A DNA stretch of 35,871 nucleotides from Treponema sp. (GCA_017412405.1 JAFPYB010000070.1:1-35871), one strand, 5' to 3'; positions 7,718-16,290 are shown, counted from the stretch's first letter. Made by a program: numbers and translations. The notes: a model not told the origin generated them from the sequence alone.

Positions 7718-9649
7718 GTGACAAAGCAAGAACAGTACAGGACTCGGATTCTTATCGCGCTGATTGTTTCAGCGATTCTTCTTTCCATAATGCTTTGCTT
7801 AATCTTCCCTGTGCTCAAAGAACTGAACACGCACACGACTCGTCTCGTTTTGGCAGGAACAATCCTGCTCCTCGTCATTTTTGCATTCATCATTCTGCAG
7901 TTCTACAAAAAGCGCAGGGTCACAGGCGAGAACGAGACATCCCAAAAAAACATCATAGATGCCCTCAGCTCGATTTATGAAAATGTCTACATTGTGAACC
8001 TAAAAACCCACGCGCTTTCAATCTGCAATTTGAGCAACATTATCGACAAAAAATACCGCAACGCGTTCAAGGACATTCTGTACGAGGACGCATTCAAGCT
8101 GTACGCCCAGAACGAAGTCTACGAGGAAGACAGGACGCTCTTCGCCTCGATTATCGACACGGGCAAAATCTCGGCACTGCTGGAAAACAAGGCGGAACAC
8201 TCCTTCATCTACCGGGTGAAGCGGGACGAAAAAATTCATTTCTACCAGTGCTTTGCATTCCGGCCGAACAGCGATTCAAACGAAGCGATACTTGCGTTCA
8301 AGAACGTGAACAACATGATGTCGGAAAAGCTCAAATCGGAGCGAAAACTCACCACCCTTTTGGAAAACCAGTCCAAACAGCTGGCGATTTTGTCTGCAAT
8401 CGCCAAAAGCTATCTGACGGCACACCTCATCGACATTCAATCCGACACCATCGTTGAGCTTAAAACATCACAGGCCGTGCGCCAAGTAGTCCATGAAAGC
8501 ACAAACGCAAGAAACCAGATGAACGTTGTCTTCAAGCACACGTCCACGCCAGAATTCTTGCTGGGAATGTTGGAATTCACCGACTTGGCAACGATTGCAG
8601 AGCGCATGAAAGGAAAAGTCTCCATCTCCACGGAATTTGAGGGCAAATTCAACGGCTGGGTTCGCGCGTCGTTCATCACGGTGGAGGCCGACAAGGAAGA
8701 AAAGCCAACAAAAGTCCTGTTCACCACGCAGATTATCGACGACGAAAAGCGCAAGGAAGAAATACTCATGACCAAGGCGACGACCGACGAGCTTACGCAC
8801 CTTCTGAACCGAAGCGCATACGAGGAGGCAATCAACCGGTACGAGAAAGAGCCTCTCCCGAACGACATCGTGTTCGTCTCTATGGACGTGAACGGGCTAA
8901 AAGACGCGAACGACACCTTCGGCCACGATGCAGGCGACGAGCTGATTCGCGGGGCGGCGTTCTGCATAACGGCGTGTTTTTCGCCATACGGAGCGCTCTA
9001 CCGCACTGGAGGCGACGAGTTCCAGGCAATCATCTTCGCGGACGGCAAAACAGTGGATAAAATCAGGGGTGACTTTGAGCGCATTGTGGGCGAATGGTCC
9101 GGAAACCGCATAAAAGAGCTTTCAATTTCTGCGGGGTACGCACCAAAGTGCGAAAACCCGAACCTGTGCGCCGTGGATTTAATCAAGCTTGCCGACCAGC
9201 GCATGTACAACGCAAAGTCAAAGCATTATGCGCGGCTGGGGCTTGACAGGCGTGGGCGGCAGATGGCTTTCGAGATGCTGTTCAAATCATACGAAAAGAT
9301 TCTCAAAATCAACCTGACGACCGACACATTCTCTGTCATACACTTGAACAGCTCGCCCCAGGATGCGTTCATGGACTTCGACAAACTGTCAGAAAGCCTG
9401 GACTCTTTCAGGACATCGCCCCTCATCCACAAGGACGATGCAGAAAAAGTCGCGCTCCATTTGGATATCCATTCACTGCGCTCATATCTCAAAAATTCAA
9501 AGGATATTTTCTCCATTCAGTACAGGAAAAAATCGGGAGACACATTCCATACCACGCTCCTTGAAATAATCCCCACACCCGAATACACCGACACAAACCA
9601 GGTTGCGTTTCTCTACGTCAAGAATATCGAAAAAAAGGACGATGAATAG
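7718..9649 (+). CDS. Membrane GGDEF diguanylate cyclase with PAS-like regions
   Basis: Probable synthesis of cyclic di-GMP from two GTP at the inner membrane. The GTG start at 7718 is chosen because AGGAG lies six bases upstream, giving 643 residues. Two membrane segments (about residues 10-35 and 45-65) are followed by two PAS-like sensory stretches. The cyclase domain begins near residue 350 with DELTHLLNRSAYEEAI, then MDVNGLKDANDTFGHDAGDE and the intact active site GGDEF at about 431-435. No RxxD inhibitory site lies in the usual place just before GGDEF. A further region of about 130 residues after the cyclase domain looks PAS-like. It sits 56 bases behind ptsI and is probably co-transcribed with it. 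Confidence 0.88.
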   Translation: MTKQEQYRTRILIALIVSAILLSIMLCLIFPVLKELNTHTTRLVLAGTILLLVIFAFIILQFYKKRRVTGENETSQKNIIDALSSIYENVYIVNLKTHALSICNLSNIIDKKYRNAFKDILYEDAFKLYAQNEVYEEDRTLFASIIDTGKISALLENKAEHSFIYRVKRDEKIHFYQCFAFRPNSDSNEAILAFKNVNNMMSEKLKSERKLTTLLENQSKQLAILSAIAKSYLTAHLIDIQSDTIVELKTSQAVRQVVHESTNARNQMNVVFKHTSTPEFLLGMLEFTDLATIAERMKGKVSISTEFEGKFNGWVRASFITVEADKEEKPTKVLFTTQIIDDEKRKEEILMTKATTDELTHLLNRSAYEEAINRYEKEPLPNDIVFVSMDVNGLKDANDTFGHDAGDELIRGAAFCITACFSPYGALYRTGGDEFQAIIFADGKTVDKIRGDFERIVGEWSGNRIKELSISAGYAPKCENPNLCAVDLIKLADQRMYNAKSKHYARLGLDRRGRQMAFEMLFKSYEKILKINLTTDTFSVIHLNSSPQDAFMDFDKLSESLDSFRTSPLIHKDDAEKVALHLDIHSLRSYLKNSKDIFSIQYRKKSGDTFHTTLLEIIPTPEYTDTNQVAFLYVKNIEKKDDE

Positions 9650-9662
9650 AAAAATTGCGAGG

Positions 9663-9691
9663 TTGTTTTTTGTGCTATTTTGCGATATATT
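9663..9691 (+). promoter_or_regulatory. Promoter of the pectate lyase gene
   Basis: TTGTTT (9663-9668), 17 bases, TATATT (9686-9691). The transcript would start near 9698, leaving a leader of about 78 bases that ends in the ribosome site AAAGGAG. This gene has a conventional leader, unlike several of its neighbours. Confidence 0.5.
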
Positions 9692-9775
9692 GGAAAGTCG
9701 GAATCGTTTAAACTTGCTGACTTTTTGAACTTTTCCGAAAATTGCAAAAAAAATGTACTCAAAGGAGACTTTCCC

Positions 9776-11245
9776 ATGAAAAAAACACTACCAATTCTGT
9801 CCGCCGTATGCGCTGCCGCAGCACTCATGTTCTCGGCTTGTTCTGGAGGAAGCACATACACGGGAGCCGCCTCAGGAAGCACGGGGGAGGGCAAAACCGA
9901 AGAATCAAGCGAAGAGGGAACGGAAAGCTCCAGCACAGGAGGAGCGAATACATCAGCCACCACAGCGAGCAAGACGATAAAACTGAGCGACGAGCCTACG
10001 GGATTTGCCTCACTCGTTTATTCAGGAACTCCGTCATCTTACACAGTCGTTACTGTTTCAAACCGACAAGATTTGATTACAAAAGCAAAGCTCGGCAACC
10101 ATGTTATCTATGTAGACGGTATGATTGATATGACCAACACTGGAAGCGGAACCATGATTCCATCGACTGCAGGCGGAACAACAGCGGCACTAGATGCGTT
10201 CGTTGCCGCACAATCAACAACCACAAACTATGCCGATTACAATTCATGGCGCAATACATACGTCAAAGCTTGCACAACTAGCACAAACAATAATAGCAGC
10301 AACAAAAACAATGTTATCAACGGTGACACTTGGACACTAAACGAGGCATACAAAAAAGTTGTCCAAATCGACATTGCAAGCAACACAATAATAATCGGAA
10401 AAACATCGGACAGTGGCACAATTGGCGGTTCATTCAATATTGGAAAATCAGGAGAAACACGTTCAAACATAATAATCAGAAACATGACGATTCAAGATGC
10501 CTACGACCCCTTCCCGCACCACGAGGCGGACGACGGTTACAATGCAGAGCGTGATGGTCTTGTAATCCAACAAGATACGGCTGGTATTTGGATTGACCAT
10601 TGCACCTTCAAAGACACGAAAACAGTATCTCATGTCTATACTGGAGCAACTTCAGACTCAGATGTAATCAATGGTGGTTCTGGAACAGATGAAAAATGGC
10701 AGACTTATGACGGTCTGCTTGACATAAAAGGAACTGCAAGTGGTGTAACTATCTCAAATTGCAAATTCATGAATCACGACAAGTCGCTTTTGTTCTGTTC
10801 AGAAATTAGTGACACAGGCACAAAAAATATCACCTTTGACCACAATTATTTTTATGGAACAAAACAACGACTTCCAATGGTAGGTCACGCAAATCTTCAT
10901 ACTTACAACAATTATTTCAGTGACGGAGATGGAACTTACACAAATGATTATGCAATTGGCTTAAGATATGCGGCACAAGTAGTTTCTGAAAACAATTACT
11001 TTACAGATTATGTAAAATATTCATATAAAAATCTGGGCAGCTTGACAGGTAAACTTTACAAATCTGGCGACAACGACAATTCTTCTTCTGGAGTTCAAAA
11101 CGATGCGGCTTTAACAAGCTGCACAACAACGACTAGAAGCGATTTGTTCGCAATAACTTATGACTACACGCTCGACACGGCTTCCACACTTCCAACGCTC
11201 ATCACCGCCAACGCGGGCGCAGGAAAATGGGCTGTAGAGCAATAA
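9776..11245 (+). CDS. Secreted pectate lyase lipoprotein (polysaccharide lyase family 1 type)
   Basis: Cleaves polygalacturonate by beta-elimination with calcium; predicted lipid-anchored and exported. The ATG at 9776 has AAAGGAG eight bases upstream, giving 489 residues. The signal peptide ends in the lipobox FSAC, followed by a Gly/Ser/Thr/Glu-rich linker to about residue 65. The beta-helix domain shows the PL1 pattern: NIIIRNMTIQDAYDPF, GIWIDHCTF, DGLLDIKGTASGVTISNCKF and KQRLPMVGHANLHTYNNYF, where the Arg of KQR is the candidate catalytic base. The Asp residues in the WIDH and DGLLDI segments are likely calcium ligands. It stands alone with its own promoter and is followed by hairpins. 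It fits a pectin-using, plant-fed gut or rumen lifestyle. Confidence 0.9.
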   Translation: MKKTLPILSAVCAAAALMFSACSGGSTYTGAASGSTGEGKTEESSEEGTESSSTGGANTSATTASKTIKLSDEPTGFASLVYSGTPSSYTVVTVSNRQDLITKAKLGNHVIYVDGMIDMTNTGSGTMIPSTAGGTTAALDAFVAAQSTTTNYADYNSWRNTYVKACTTSTNNNSSNKNNVINGDTWTLNEAYKKVVQIDIASNTIIIGKTSDSGTIGGSFNIGKSGETRSNIIIRNMTIQDAYDPFPHHEADDGYNAERDGLVIQQDTAGIWIDHCTFKDTKTVSHVYTGATSDSDVINGGSGTDEKWQTYDGLLDIKGTASGVTISNCKFMNHDKSLLFCSEISDTGTKNITFDHNYFYGTKQRLPMVGHANLHTYNNYFSDGDGTYTNDYAIGLRYAAQVVSENNYFTDYVKYSYKNLGSLTGKLYKSGDNDNSSSGVQNDAALTSCTTTTRSDLFAITYDYTLDTASTLPTLITANAGAGKWAVEQ

Positions 11246-11256
11246 AGGCAGCCAAG

Positions 11257-11284
11257 CAGATTAATCACTTTTAGCATTAATCTG
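11257..11284. other. AT-rich inverted repeat after the pectate lyase gene
   Basis: CAGATTAAT and ATTAATCTG form a perfect 9-bp inverted repeat around a 10-base loop, 12 bases after the stop. It could be a 3'-end hairpin or a protein-binding palindrome. There is no T-run. Confidence 0.45.
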
Positions 11285-11308
11285 AAACTTTTCAGCCCCC
11301 ACCCCATC

Positions 11309-11365
11309 ATGCAGCGTGGTATGGTCGCTTGGACAAGTTCGGCGGTCGTATCACGCTGCATTTTT
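11309..11365 (+). terminator. Rho-independent terminator with a large structured loop
   Basis: ATGCAGCGTG (11309-11318) pairs with CACGCTGCAT (11352-11361) and is followed by a run of five T. The 33-base loop can fold further (CTTG with CAAG). It probably ends the pectate lyase transcript. Confidence 0.65.
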
Positions 11366-11414
11366 CTGGATAATCACAAATTACACACAAAAATTGGCAT
11401 ATGAGGAGGATGCA

Positions 11415-11657
11415 ATGAAGATTTCAAAAACAGTGAACGGGCCAGAAGTCGTTTTGCTTCCAGAAGGAATCATCGACACGGCAAACGCAAACGATTTTGA
11501 CACAGAAATCGCAAACGCACCCAACATGACGGTCGCACTGGAAAACCGGGAAATCGGAGGGCTTGGAATCTACATGGTCAAAAAGATAATGAAATCCGCC
11601 ACATACCGTCGGAACGGGGCAAAAAACGAATTTTCCATCAGAAATCCCAAAACCTAG
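11415..11657 (+). CDS. Chimera of a STAS anti-anti-sigma N-terminus and an RsbW-type kinase C-terminus
   Basis: An 80-residue reading frame with a good ribosome site (GAGGAGG). Residues 1-33 look like the start of a SpoIIAA/RsbV-type STAS protein (VVLLPEGIIDTANANDF). From about residue 34 the sequence changes to the end of an RsbW-type anti-sigma kinase (PNMTVALENREIGGLGIYMV). The two families are commonly encoded by adjacent genes, so an in-frame deletion across such a pair would give this product. The STAS phosphorylation-site serine and the N-box of the kinase are both missing. Conserved positions at the end have drifted (KIMKS where KIMD-type is usual). It is probably non-functional. It shares its stop with the convergent acyltransferase gene (CTAG). 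Confidence 0.75.
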   Translation: MKISKTVNGPEVVLLPEGIIDTANANDFDTEIANAPNMTVALENREIGGLGIYMVKKIMKSATYRRNGAKNEFSIRNPKT

Positions 11658-12679
11658 ATTATGTATTTTTTTGCCAGCGGAATGCAGGAAATCACGAAGG
11701 AAACGGCAAGCGACGCCAAAAACAGTGCCGCCGCAATGACAGGCACGGAAAAAACAGGATTGAACAAAAGCGTTCCAAGCCCCAGCTTCCCGAACAAATC
11801 CAAAATGAATATATGAACCACATAAACGCCAAGGCTCAATTCAGAAAGCTTCAGAACGATTTTTTGAACTGACCCATTTTTTGGCGCATGATATTTGAAA
11901 AACACGAACACGCCAACACTTTCAAGAAGCACGTTGAAAGAAATCCACTGGAAATAATGCTGGCTCGTCTGATGGTTTTTTATAGAACAAAGCGCATTCA
12001 AGGCGACTGTCAGAACAAGTCCCAGCACACCCGCAGCATATATGAGTTTTCGCTGGGATGAGCTAAAATCAGCATCATGAAGAACTTTTCCTAGCACAAA
12101 ATACGATGAATAGCCCATGACAACAGACATATTCATTGTAGACACATTTTTTGCGAGGGAAGAAAAAGTTTGGGCGAAGTGTCCGTTGAAAAAATCGCGG
12201 GAAATTAAAATCGCACCGGGAACGGCGTACGCAAAGACAAACGCGAGTGCAAGAAAATAGCACGCAACAGATTTTTTGGCCGCAATCTCTTTGAGAACAG
12301 GCGTACAAATGTACAATCCAGTTATCATCAAGATGAACCACAGGTGGAAATGCCCCTCAAGAATGTTTCGCAGCTTTAGGGTATGCGTTTGGAGGACACA
12401 ATAAACAATGCCCCAAAAAAAGAACACGATGACCATTTTCAGAACATATCTTGAATACAACTTCGGAAGCGAAATCGGCTTGTTCAAAAAAAGAACACCG
12501 CTTATCATAACAAAGACGGGAACAGCCCAGCGCACCATGCCGCCGTATGCGTTGAACACCTGCCACGCAAAGCTTCCCACCTCCACAAAATCAAAATTCG
12601 TGGCGGCAACATGGAGAACAAGAATCGCGCACATGGCTGCGACGCGCAGAAAATCCAAATATCCGATGCGTTCACCCAT
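11654..12679 (-). CDS. Membrane acyltransferase, acyltransferase-3 family
   Basis: Integral membrane protein that probably transfers an acyl group (often acetyl) to a surface sugar or peptide; the substrate is unknown. The start at 12679 (MGERIGYLDFLRVAAM) has AAGGAG six bases upstream and gives 341 residues, normal for the family. The family hallmark is the first membrane segment with IGYLDFLRVAAMCAILVLHV, including the conserved Arg and His. About ten hydrophobic segments follow, among them GGMVRWAVPVFVMISGVLFL and FHLWFILMITGLYICTPVL. It starts 17 bases after the upstream unknown gene and is probably transcribed with it and the helicase. The 3' end overlaps the chimera gene by 4 bases. Confidence 0.88.
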   Translation of the reverse strand: MGERIGYLDFLRVAAMCAILVLHVAATNFDFVEVGSFAWQVFNAYGGMVRWAVPVFVMISGVLFLNKPISLPKLYSRYVLKMVIVFFFWGIVYCVLQTHTLKLRNILEGHFHLWFILMITGLYICTPVLKEIAAKKSVACYFLALAFVFAYAVPGAILISRDFFNGHFAQTFSSLAKNVSTMNMSVVMGYSSYFVLGKVLHDADFSSSQRKLIYAAGVLGLVLTVALNALCSIKNHQTSQHYFQWISFNVLLESVGVFVFFKYHAPKNGSVQKIVLKLSELSLGVYVVHIFILDLFGKLGLGTLLFNPVFSVPVIAAALFLASLAVSFVISCIPLAKKYII

Positions 12680-12696
12680 TCCACACTCCTTCCACG

Positions 12697-13509
12697 TTAC
12701 ACGCTCCCAAACGGGGACTTGGCAAGTTTTGAGAAATTTCCTTTGTCCGCGCCAAAGGGAACAATGCTGGGAACATCGTACCTGGGGCTTATCACAAGCG
12801 CGCAATCAAGGCAGTGCAGGACAAAATCGCGGTAATTGCCCTCTTCCACCTTCGGGAACAAGTATGGTCCCTTGCGCGTCCAGTATTTTGTGAGAACAGT
12901 GTCGTAAATGAACCAGTCTTTTTCCCCACGTTCTCCAAGTTCCGAAATCAAGTCGTAAATTGAGCGTGTCACTGCGGCACACAGCGGGGCTGGAATGCGG
13001 TACACGCCCTGTTGTGCGCCAGCGTATTTTTGCCCGAGCGCGTCACCACCACGGAGTGCCACAAGAAAAACGGTGTCGCCGAAGGGAAATGTTGGCGCAA
13101 TTATGACAGCGGACTTTTCCCGCCAGCTGGCACAGTCCTGGCTCCAGGGGGCATAAAAAGACACGTCGCCGGAAAAAGATTCGGCGCAAGCCCTTGCCGC
13201 CTGCTCGGAATTGAACACGAGAACGCTCCGCTCATCGCCCAAAAGTGCCGACACCGCCCGGGAAAGCTGGCTTTTTCCGCCGTCTGCACGGGGAGAAAAA
13301 TCAGTATCAAACGTACCGATTATCTTTCGCTCAAGCACGTTCTTGAACACGCTGTAAGCGCCGCCCTTTCCCCAGCCCAAAATCGCTCTGCCGCCCTCCT
13401 GATACAAATCAGTGAGACGAATGCCTTTTTCAGTGTACAAAAAACAGTCCCTGGCGCGTTTTACCGAACCGAACCGCTCAGTCATATTTGTTATCAAAAA
13501 ATCTTCCAT
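12697..13509 (-). CDS. Conserved-looking protein of unknown function, faintly aminotransferase-like
   Basis: 270 residues, soluble, with no signal peptide. The start has GGGGGA a few bases upstream. I do not recognise the family. The order of segments faintly recalls class III aminotransferases: an N-terminal RARDCFLYTEKGIRLTDLYQ resembles their 'G.yl.D..G...lDl' opening, and the C-terminal ISPRYDVPSIVPFG recalls their end. The long central region with the PLP-binding lysine is not evident. It lies between a PcrA/UvrD helicase (48 bases upstream) and an acyltransferase (17 bases downstream), probably in one operon. No function should be assigned from this. Confidence 0.7.
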   Translation of the reverse strand: MEDFLITNMTERFGSVKRARDCFLYTEKGIRLTDLYQEGGRAILGWGKGGAYSVFKNVLERKIIGTFDTDFSPRADGGKSQLSRAVSALLGDERSVLVFNSEQAARACAESFSGDVSFYAPWSQDCASWREKSAVIIAPTFPFGDTVFLVALRGGDALGQKYAGAQQGVYRIPAPLCAAVTRSIYDLISELGERGEKDWFIYDTVLTKYWTRKGPYLFPKVEEGNYRDFVLHCLDCALVISPRYDVPSIVPFGADKGNFSKLAKSPFGSV

Positions 13510-13557
13510 AATCTTCCCCCAATGGACTTGCTCGAAAACTTCATTTTTCCGCCCCTC

Positions 13558-15954
13558 CTAATCTTTTACCACCATCAAGCTCCGTTCCTGATATTTCGGA
13601 AGGAATTTTTTTCTGTCCGATGTCTCGAACGTTACCGTAATGCAATATTCGCCATCATCGTCCATCGTCGCGCTTGAAATGACACCATAGCCGTAATCGT
13701 CATGGTACACGACCACTCCGCGCGCAAACTTTGATTTTATGCCGTCGCTCTCCACATCAGGATTTGAAAGCCCGTTCTCGCCAAAATCCCCGCCATGAAA
13801 TCCAGAGCGTTTGTAGGCCGACGGCTGGGTTCCGATTGCTTTCACGCCATCTTTTCCCATTTCAAGCAAAAACGGGCTGCATCTCATGTACTCGATGCGG
13901 CCGTACATTCGGCGCACGGCACAGCTCGTCAAATAAAGCTCGTTCTTTGCACGGGTGATACCCACATAGCACAGCCGCCGCTCCTCCTCCATCTCCTCCG
14001 CGTCCTCTCCGTTGCGCGGGAAAACGCCCTCCTCCATGCCGGTCATCACCACACGGTTGAATTCCAAGCCTTTTGTGTTGTGGAGCGTAATGAGCGTAAC
14101 AGCATCCTCCGCCACATCTTCATCCTGATTTGAAAGAGTGCGGTCAAGCTGAATGTTGTCCAAGAAATCCAAAAGCCCCTGACGGGAAAGCGGATATGGA
14201 ACAGCCGAGTTGGCAAGCTCCTGAATGTTCTCCACGCGGAACGTATGCTCGTCTTTGTCGCGTTCCTCATAATACTGCGCCAAGCCCGATTTTTTTGCGA
14301 TTTTTTCAATAAGTTCGGCAAGGGATTTTTTGTCCGACCCACCATCAATTGCAGAAGAGGAATTCACCAAAGCCCCCATGTCCTCCGCAAGAACTTTGTT
14401 CGCAAGCTCCCCCCCAGCCGTGGCATCATCAATGAAAAGCCCATCAATCTCGTCAAAAATCTCCACGAACGCAGAAAGCACCCCACGAACTTTTGCAGGA
14501 AAACCCGCCATCTTGCATCGGCAGGCGGCGATAATGTCATTCTGCTCAAAGTTCTGCTGCACAGAGCCGTTTTTGTCCACACCCTGATACTCAGTCTGGG
14601 CAGACAAAACGATTGCATCCTGTGTCTTGGCGCCGATTCCGTGGGCAGGCTTGTTTATGATTCGGTGGAAAGCGATTTCATTCTTGTGGTTCGCCACAAG
14701 CTCCAACCACGCAATCACATCTTTGACTTCCTCCCGCTCAAAGAATTTGAGCGAGCCGACAATCAAATAGGGGATTTTTTTTCGCACGAACTCGCTCTCA
14801 AATCCCAGCGACTGTGCGTTTGTTCTATATAATATTGCCCAATCCGAATACGGAACTCCCAGCTCATGAGTTTTTTGAATCAAGTCCGCGCAAAAATGCA
14901 CTTCATCGTCCTGATTTGGCAAAAATGCAAGCACAGGAGTCTTTCCGCTTCCCCGCTCGGCACGGAGAGTTTTGCCGAGACGGCCGCGATTGTTCTTAAT
15001 CACATTGTCCGCAAGGGAAAGAATCTCCTGAGTTGAGCGGTAGTTGCTTTCAAGGCGGACGATTTTCGTTCCCTCAAAGATTTTGGGAAAATTCAAGATA
15101 TTCTGGATTTCCGCCCCACGGAATTTGTAAATGGACTGGTCATCATCACCGACAACACAGACGTAAGTTCCGCTACCTTCGGCAAAGCCAGAAAGAGCTT
15201 CCAGCAATTTGAACTGAGCCACATTGGAGTCTTGATACTCGTCCACCATAATCACGCGGAACCGGCGGTACATTTTTTCGCGAAGGACGGCATTTTCCGT
15301 GAGAGCCAAATACGGAAGCAAAATCAAATCGCCAAAATCCACATTGCCCGTGGCACGAAGACGTTTTTCATAACCATCGTACACCTGAGAAAAATCAATC
15401 GGATTCAAAAAATCATCGCGCTCCAAAAGCTCCGGGCTGTCAGGGCGGAGACAATAATCTTTTGCAAGCGCAATTTTCCGCGCGTACTGGGCAGCTTCTT
15501 TCTTGGTAAGTTCCGGATCAACCTTTTGGATAAGCGAAACAACATCGTCATCATCATACACAGTAAAGTTTGGGTCAACACCAGATTCCTCCGCAAAAAC
15601 GCGCAAAAACCACGCCCCAAACGAATGGAACGTGCGGATTTGGGTATCGTTTGCCCTCGGCTCAAGCGCAATGGCACGCTCACGCATTTCGGCAGCCGCC
15701 TTTTTGGTGAACGTGACGGCAAGAATCGAATAGGGATTTACGCCTTTTTCGCCAATCAAATAGGCAATTTTCGTCGTGACAACCCTGGTTTTCCCCGAAC
15801 CTGCCCCAGCGAGAATCAAAAGCGGGCTTCCTTCGTGAACAACGGCCTCATACTGCGCCGGGTTCAAAACAGAAAGATATTTTTTTGCATTTTCGGAAAA
15901 CTCGCCCGATTGAGAATCTGTAATGCCAGAAAGGATTTCGTCTTCAAGTGACAT
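13558..15954 (-). CDS. UvrD/PcrA-type DNA helicase
   Basis: Superfamily 1A 3'-5' helicase for repair and for removal of proteins or RNA polymerase from DNA. 798 residues. Motifs in order: Walker A GAGSGKT (about residue 50), VTFTKKAAAEM, RTFHSFG, VDEYQDSN, GDDDQSIYKFRGA, ESNYRS, a segment around TLHNTKGLEF, and CYVGITRAKNELYLT. The C-terminal 60 residues (RGVVVYHDDYGYGVIS) match the Tudor-like domain of PcrA/UvrD that contacts RNA polymerase. No nuclease domain is present. The start lacks a Shine-Dalgarno sequence and follows TATAAT by 7 bases, predicting a leaderless mRNA. Its promoter is divergent from the tRNA promoter. Whether to call it pcrA or uvrD cannot be settled here. Confidence 0.93.
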   Translation of the reverse strand: MSLEDEILSGITDSQSGEFSENAKKYLSVLNPAQYEAVVHEGSPLLILAGAGSGKTRVVTTKIAYLIGEKGVNPYSILAVTFTKKAAAEMRERAIALEPRANDTQIRTFHSFGAWFLRVFAEESGVDPNFTVYDDDDVVSLIQKVDPELTKKEAAQYARKIALAKDYCLRPDSPELLERDDFLNPIDFSQVYDGYEKRLRATGNVDFGDLILLPYLALTENAVLREKMYRRFRVIMVDEYQDSNVAQFKLLEALSGFAEGSGTYVCVVGDDDQSIYKFRGAEIQNILNFPKIFEGTKIVRLESNYRSTQEILSLADNVIKNNRGRLGKTLRAERGSGKTPVLAFLPNQDDEVHFCADLIQKTHELGVPYSDWAILYRTNAQSLGFESEFVRKKIPYLIVGSLKFFEREEVKDVIAWLELVANHKNEIAFHRIINKPAHGIGAKTQDAIVLSAQTEYQGVDKNGSVQQNFEQNDIIAACRCKMAGFPAKVRGVLSAFVEIFDEIDGLFIDDATAGGELANKVLAEDMGALVNSSSAIDGGSDKKSLAELIEKIAKKSGLAQYYEERDKDEHTFRVENIQELANSAVPYPLSRQGLLDFLDNIQLDRTLSNQDEDVAEDAVTLITLHNTKGLEFNRVVMTGMEEGVFPRNGEDAEEMEEERRLCYVGITRAKNELYLTSCAVRRMYGRIEYMRCSPFLLEMGKDGVKAIGTQPSAYKRSGFHGGDFGENGLSNPDVESDGIKSKFARGVVVYHDDYGYGVISSATMDDDGEYCITVTFETSDRKKFLPKYQERSLMVVKD

Positions 15955-15961
15955 GAAAATG

Positions 15962-15967
15962 ATTATA
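15962..15967 (-). promoter_or_regulatory. -10 box of the helicase gene, predicted leaderless
   Basis: Consensus TATAAT on the minus strand ends 7 bases before the ATG at 15954. The -35 is poor. No Shine-Dalgarno sequence precedes the start. Confidence 0.55.
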
Positions 15968-15998
15968 AAACAAATTCAGAAAAAAATATATTTCTCAC

Positions 15999-16028
15999 TT
16001 GACCAACAACCGAACTTTTTGATATTAT
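15999..16028 (+). promoter_or_regulatory. tRNA promoter
   Basis: TTGACC (15999-16004), 18 bases, TATTAT (16023-16028), with TG one base before the -10 (an extended -10). Transcription should start a few bases before tRNA-Val. Confidence 0.65.
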
Positions 16029-16042
16029 CGTATACATCAATC

Positions 16043-16115
16043 GGGCAGTTAGCTCAGCTGGTAGAGCCCCTGGTTTACACCCAGACTGTCGGGAGTTCGA
16101 ACCTCTCACTGCCCA
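16043..16115 (+). tRNA. tRNA-Val (anticodon UAC)
   Basis: A complete cloverleaf: acceptor GGGCAGT pairs with ACTGCCC, the D-arm is GCTC/GAGC, the anticodon loop TTTACAC gives UAC, and the T-arm is GGGAG-TTCGAAC-CTCTC. The discriminator base is A. The 3' CCA is not encoded. One mismatch (C with A) sits at the top of the anticodon stem. Confidence 0.95.
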
Positions 16116-16119
16116 TCAG

Positions 16120-16150
16120 AACTAGTCCATTCAGTTGGGCTAGTTTTTTT
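16120..16150 (+). terminator. Terminator-like hairpin between the two tRNAs
   Basis: AACTAGTCC (16120-16128) pairs with GGGCTAGTT (16137-16145), with one G-T pair and an 8-base loop, followed by an unbroken T-run to 16150. It is a complete intrinsic terminator that ends three bases before tRNA-Pro. Confidence 0.75.
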
Positions 16151-16153
16151 ATC

Positions 16154-16226
16154 CGGGATGTAGCGCAGCTGGTAGCGCGCTTGGTTTGGGACCAAGATGT
16201 CGCAGGTTCGAATCCTGTCATCCCGA
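16154..16226 (+). tRNA. tRNA-Pro (anticodon UGG)
   Basis: Acceptor CGGGATG pairs with CATCCCG, the D-arm is GCGC/GCGC, the anticodon stem-loop CTTGG-TTTGGGA-CCAAG gives UGG, and the T-arm is GCAGG-TTCGAAT-CCTGT. Discriminator A, no encoded CCA. No separate promoter is evident between it and tRNA-Val. Confidence 0.95.
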
Positions 16227-16278
16227 TATTTCCTTTATCAAACAACAAAGTATCTTTCCGAAAAAATCCATTTTGTGA

Positions 16279-16284
16279 TATTAT
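16279..16284 (+). promoter_or_regulatory. Extended -10 of the HExxH lipoprotein gene, predicted leaderless
   Basis: TGATATTAT: TATTAT at 16279-16284 with TG one base before it. Six bases separate it from the ATG at 16291, so the A of the ATG is the expected first base of the mRNA. There is no Shine-Dalgarno sequence. Confidence 0.55.
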
Positions 16285-16290
16285 GTACTC

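Noticed and set aside
6803-7729. Long minus-strand frame opposite ptsI
   Set aside because: It mirrors the codon pattern of ptsI, which has full catalytic motifs; there is no ribosome site and no recognisable domain.
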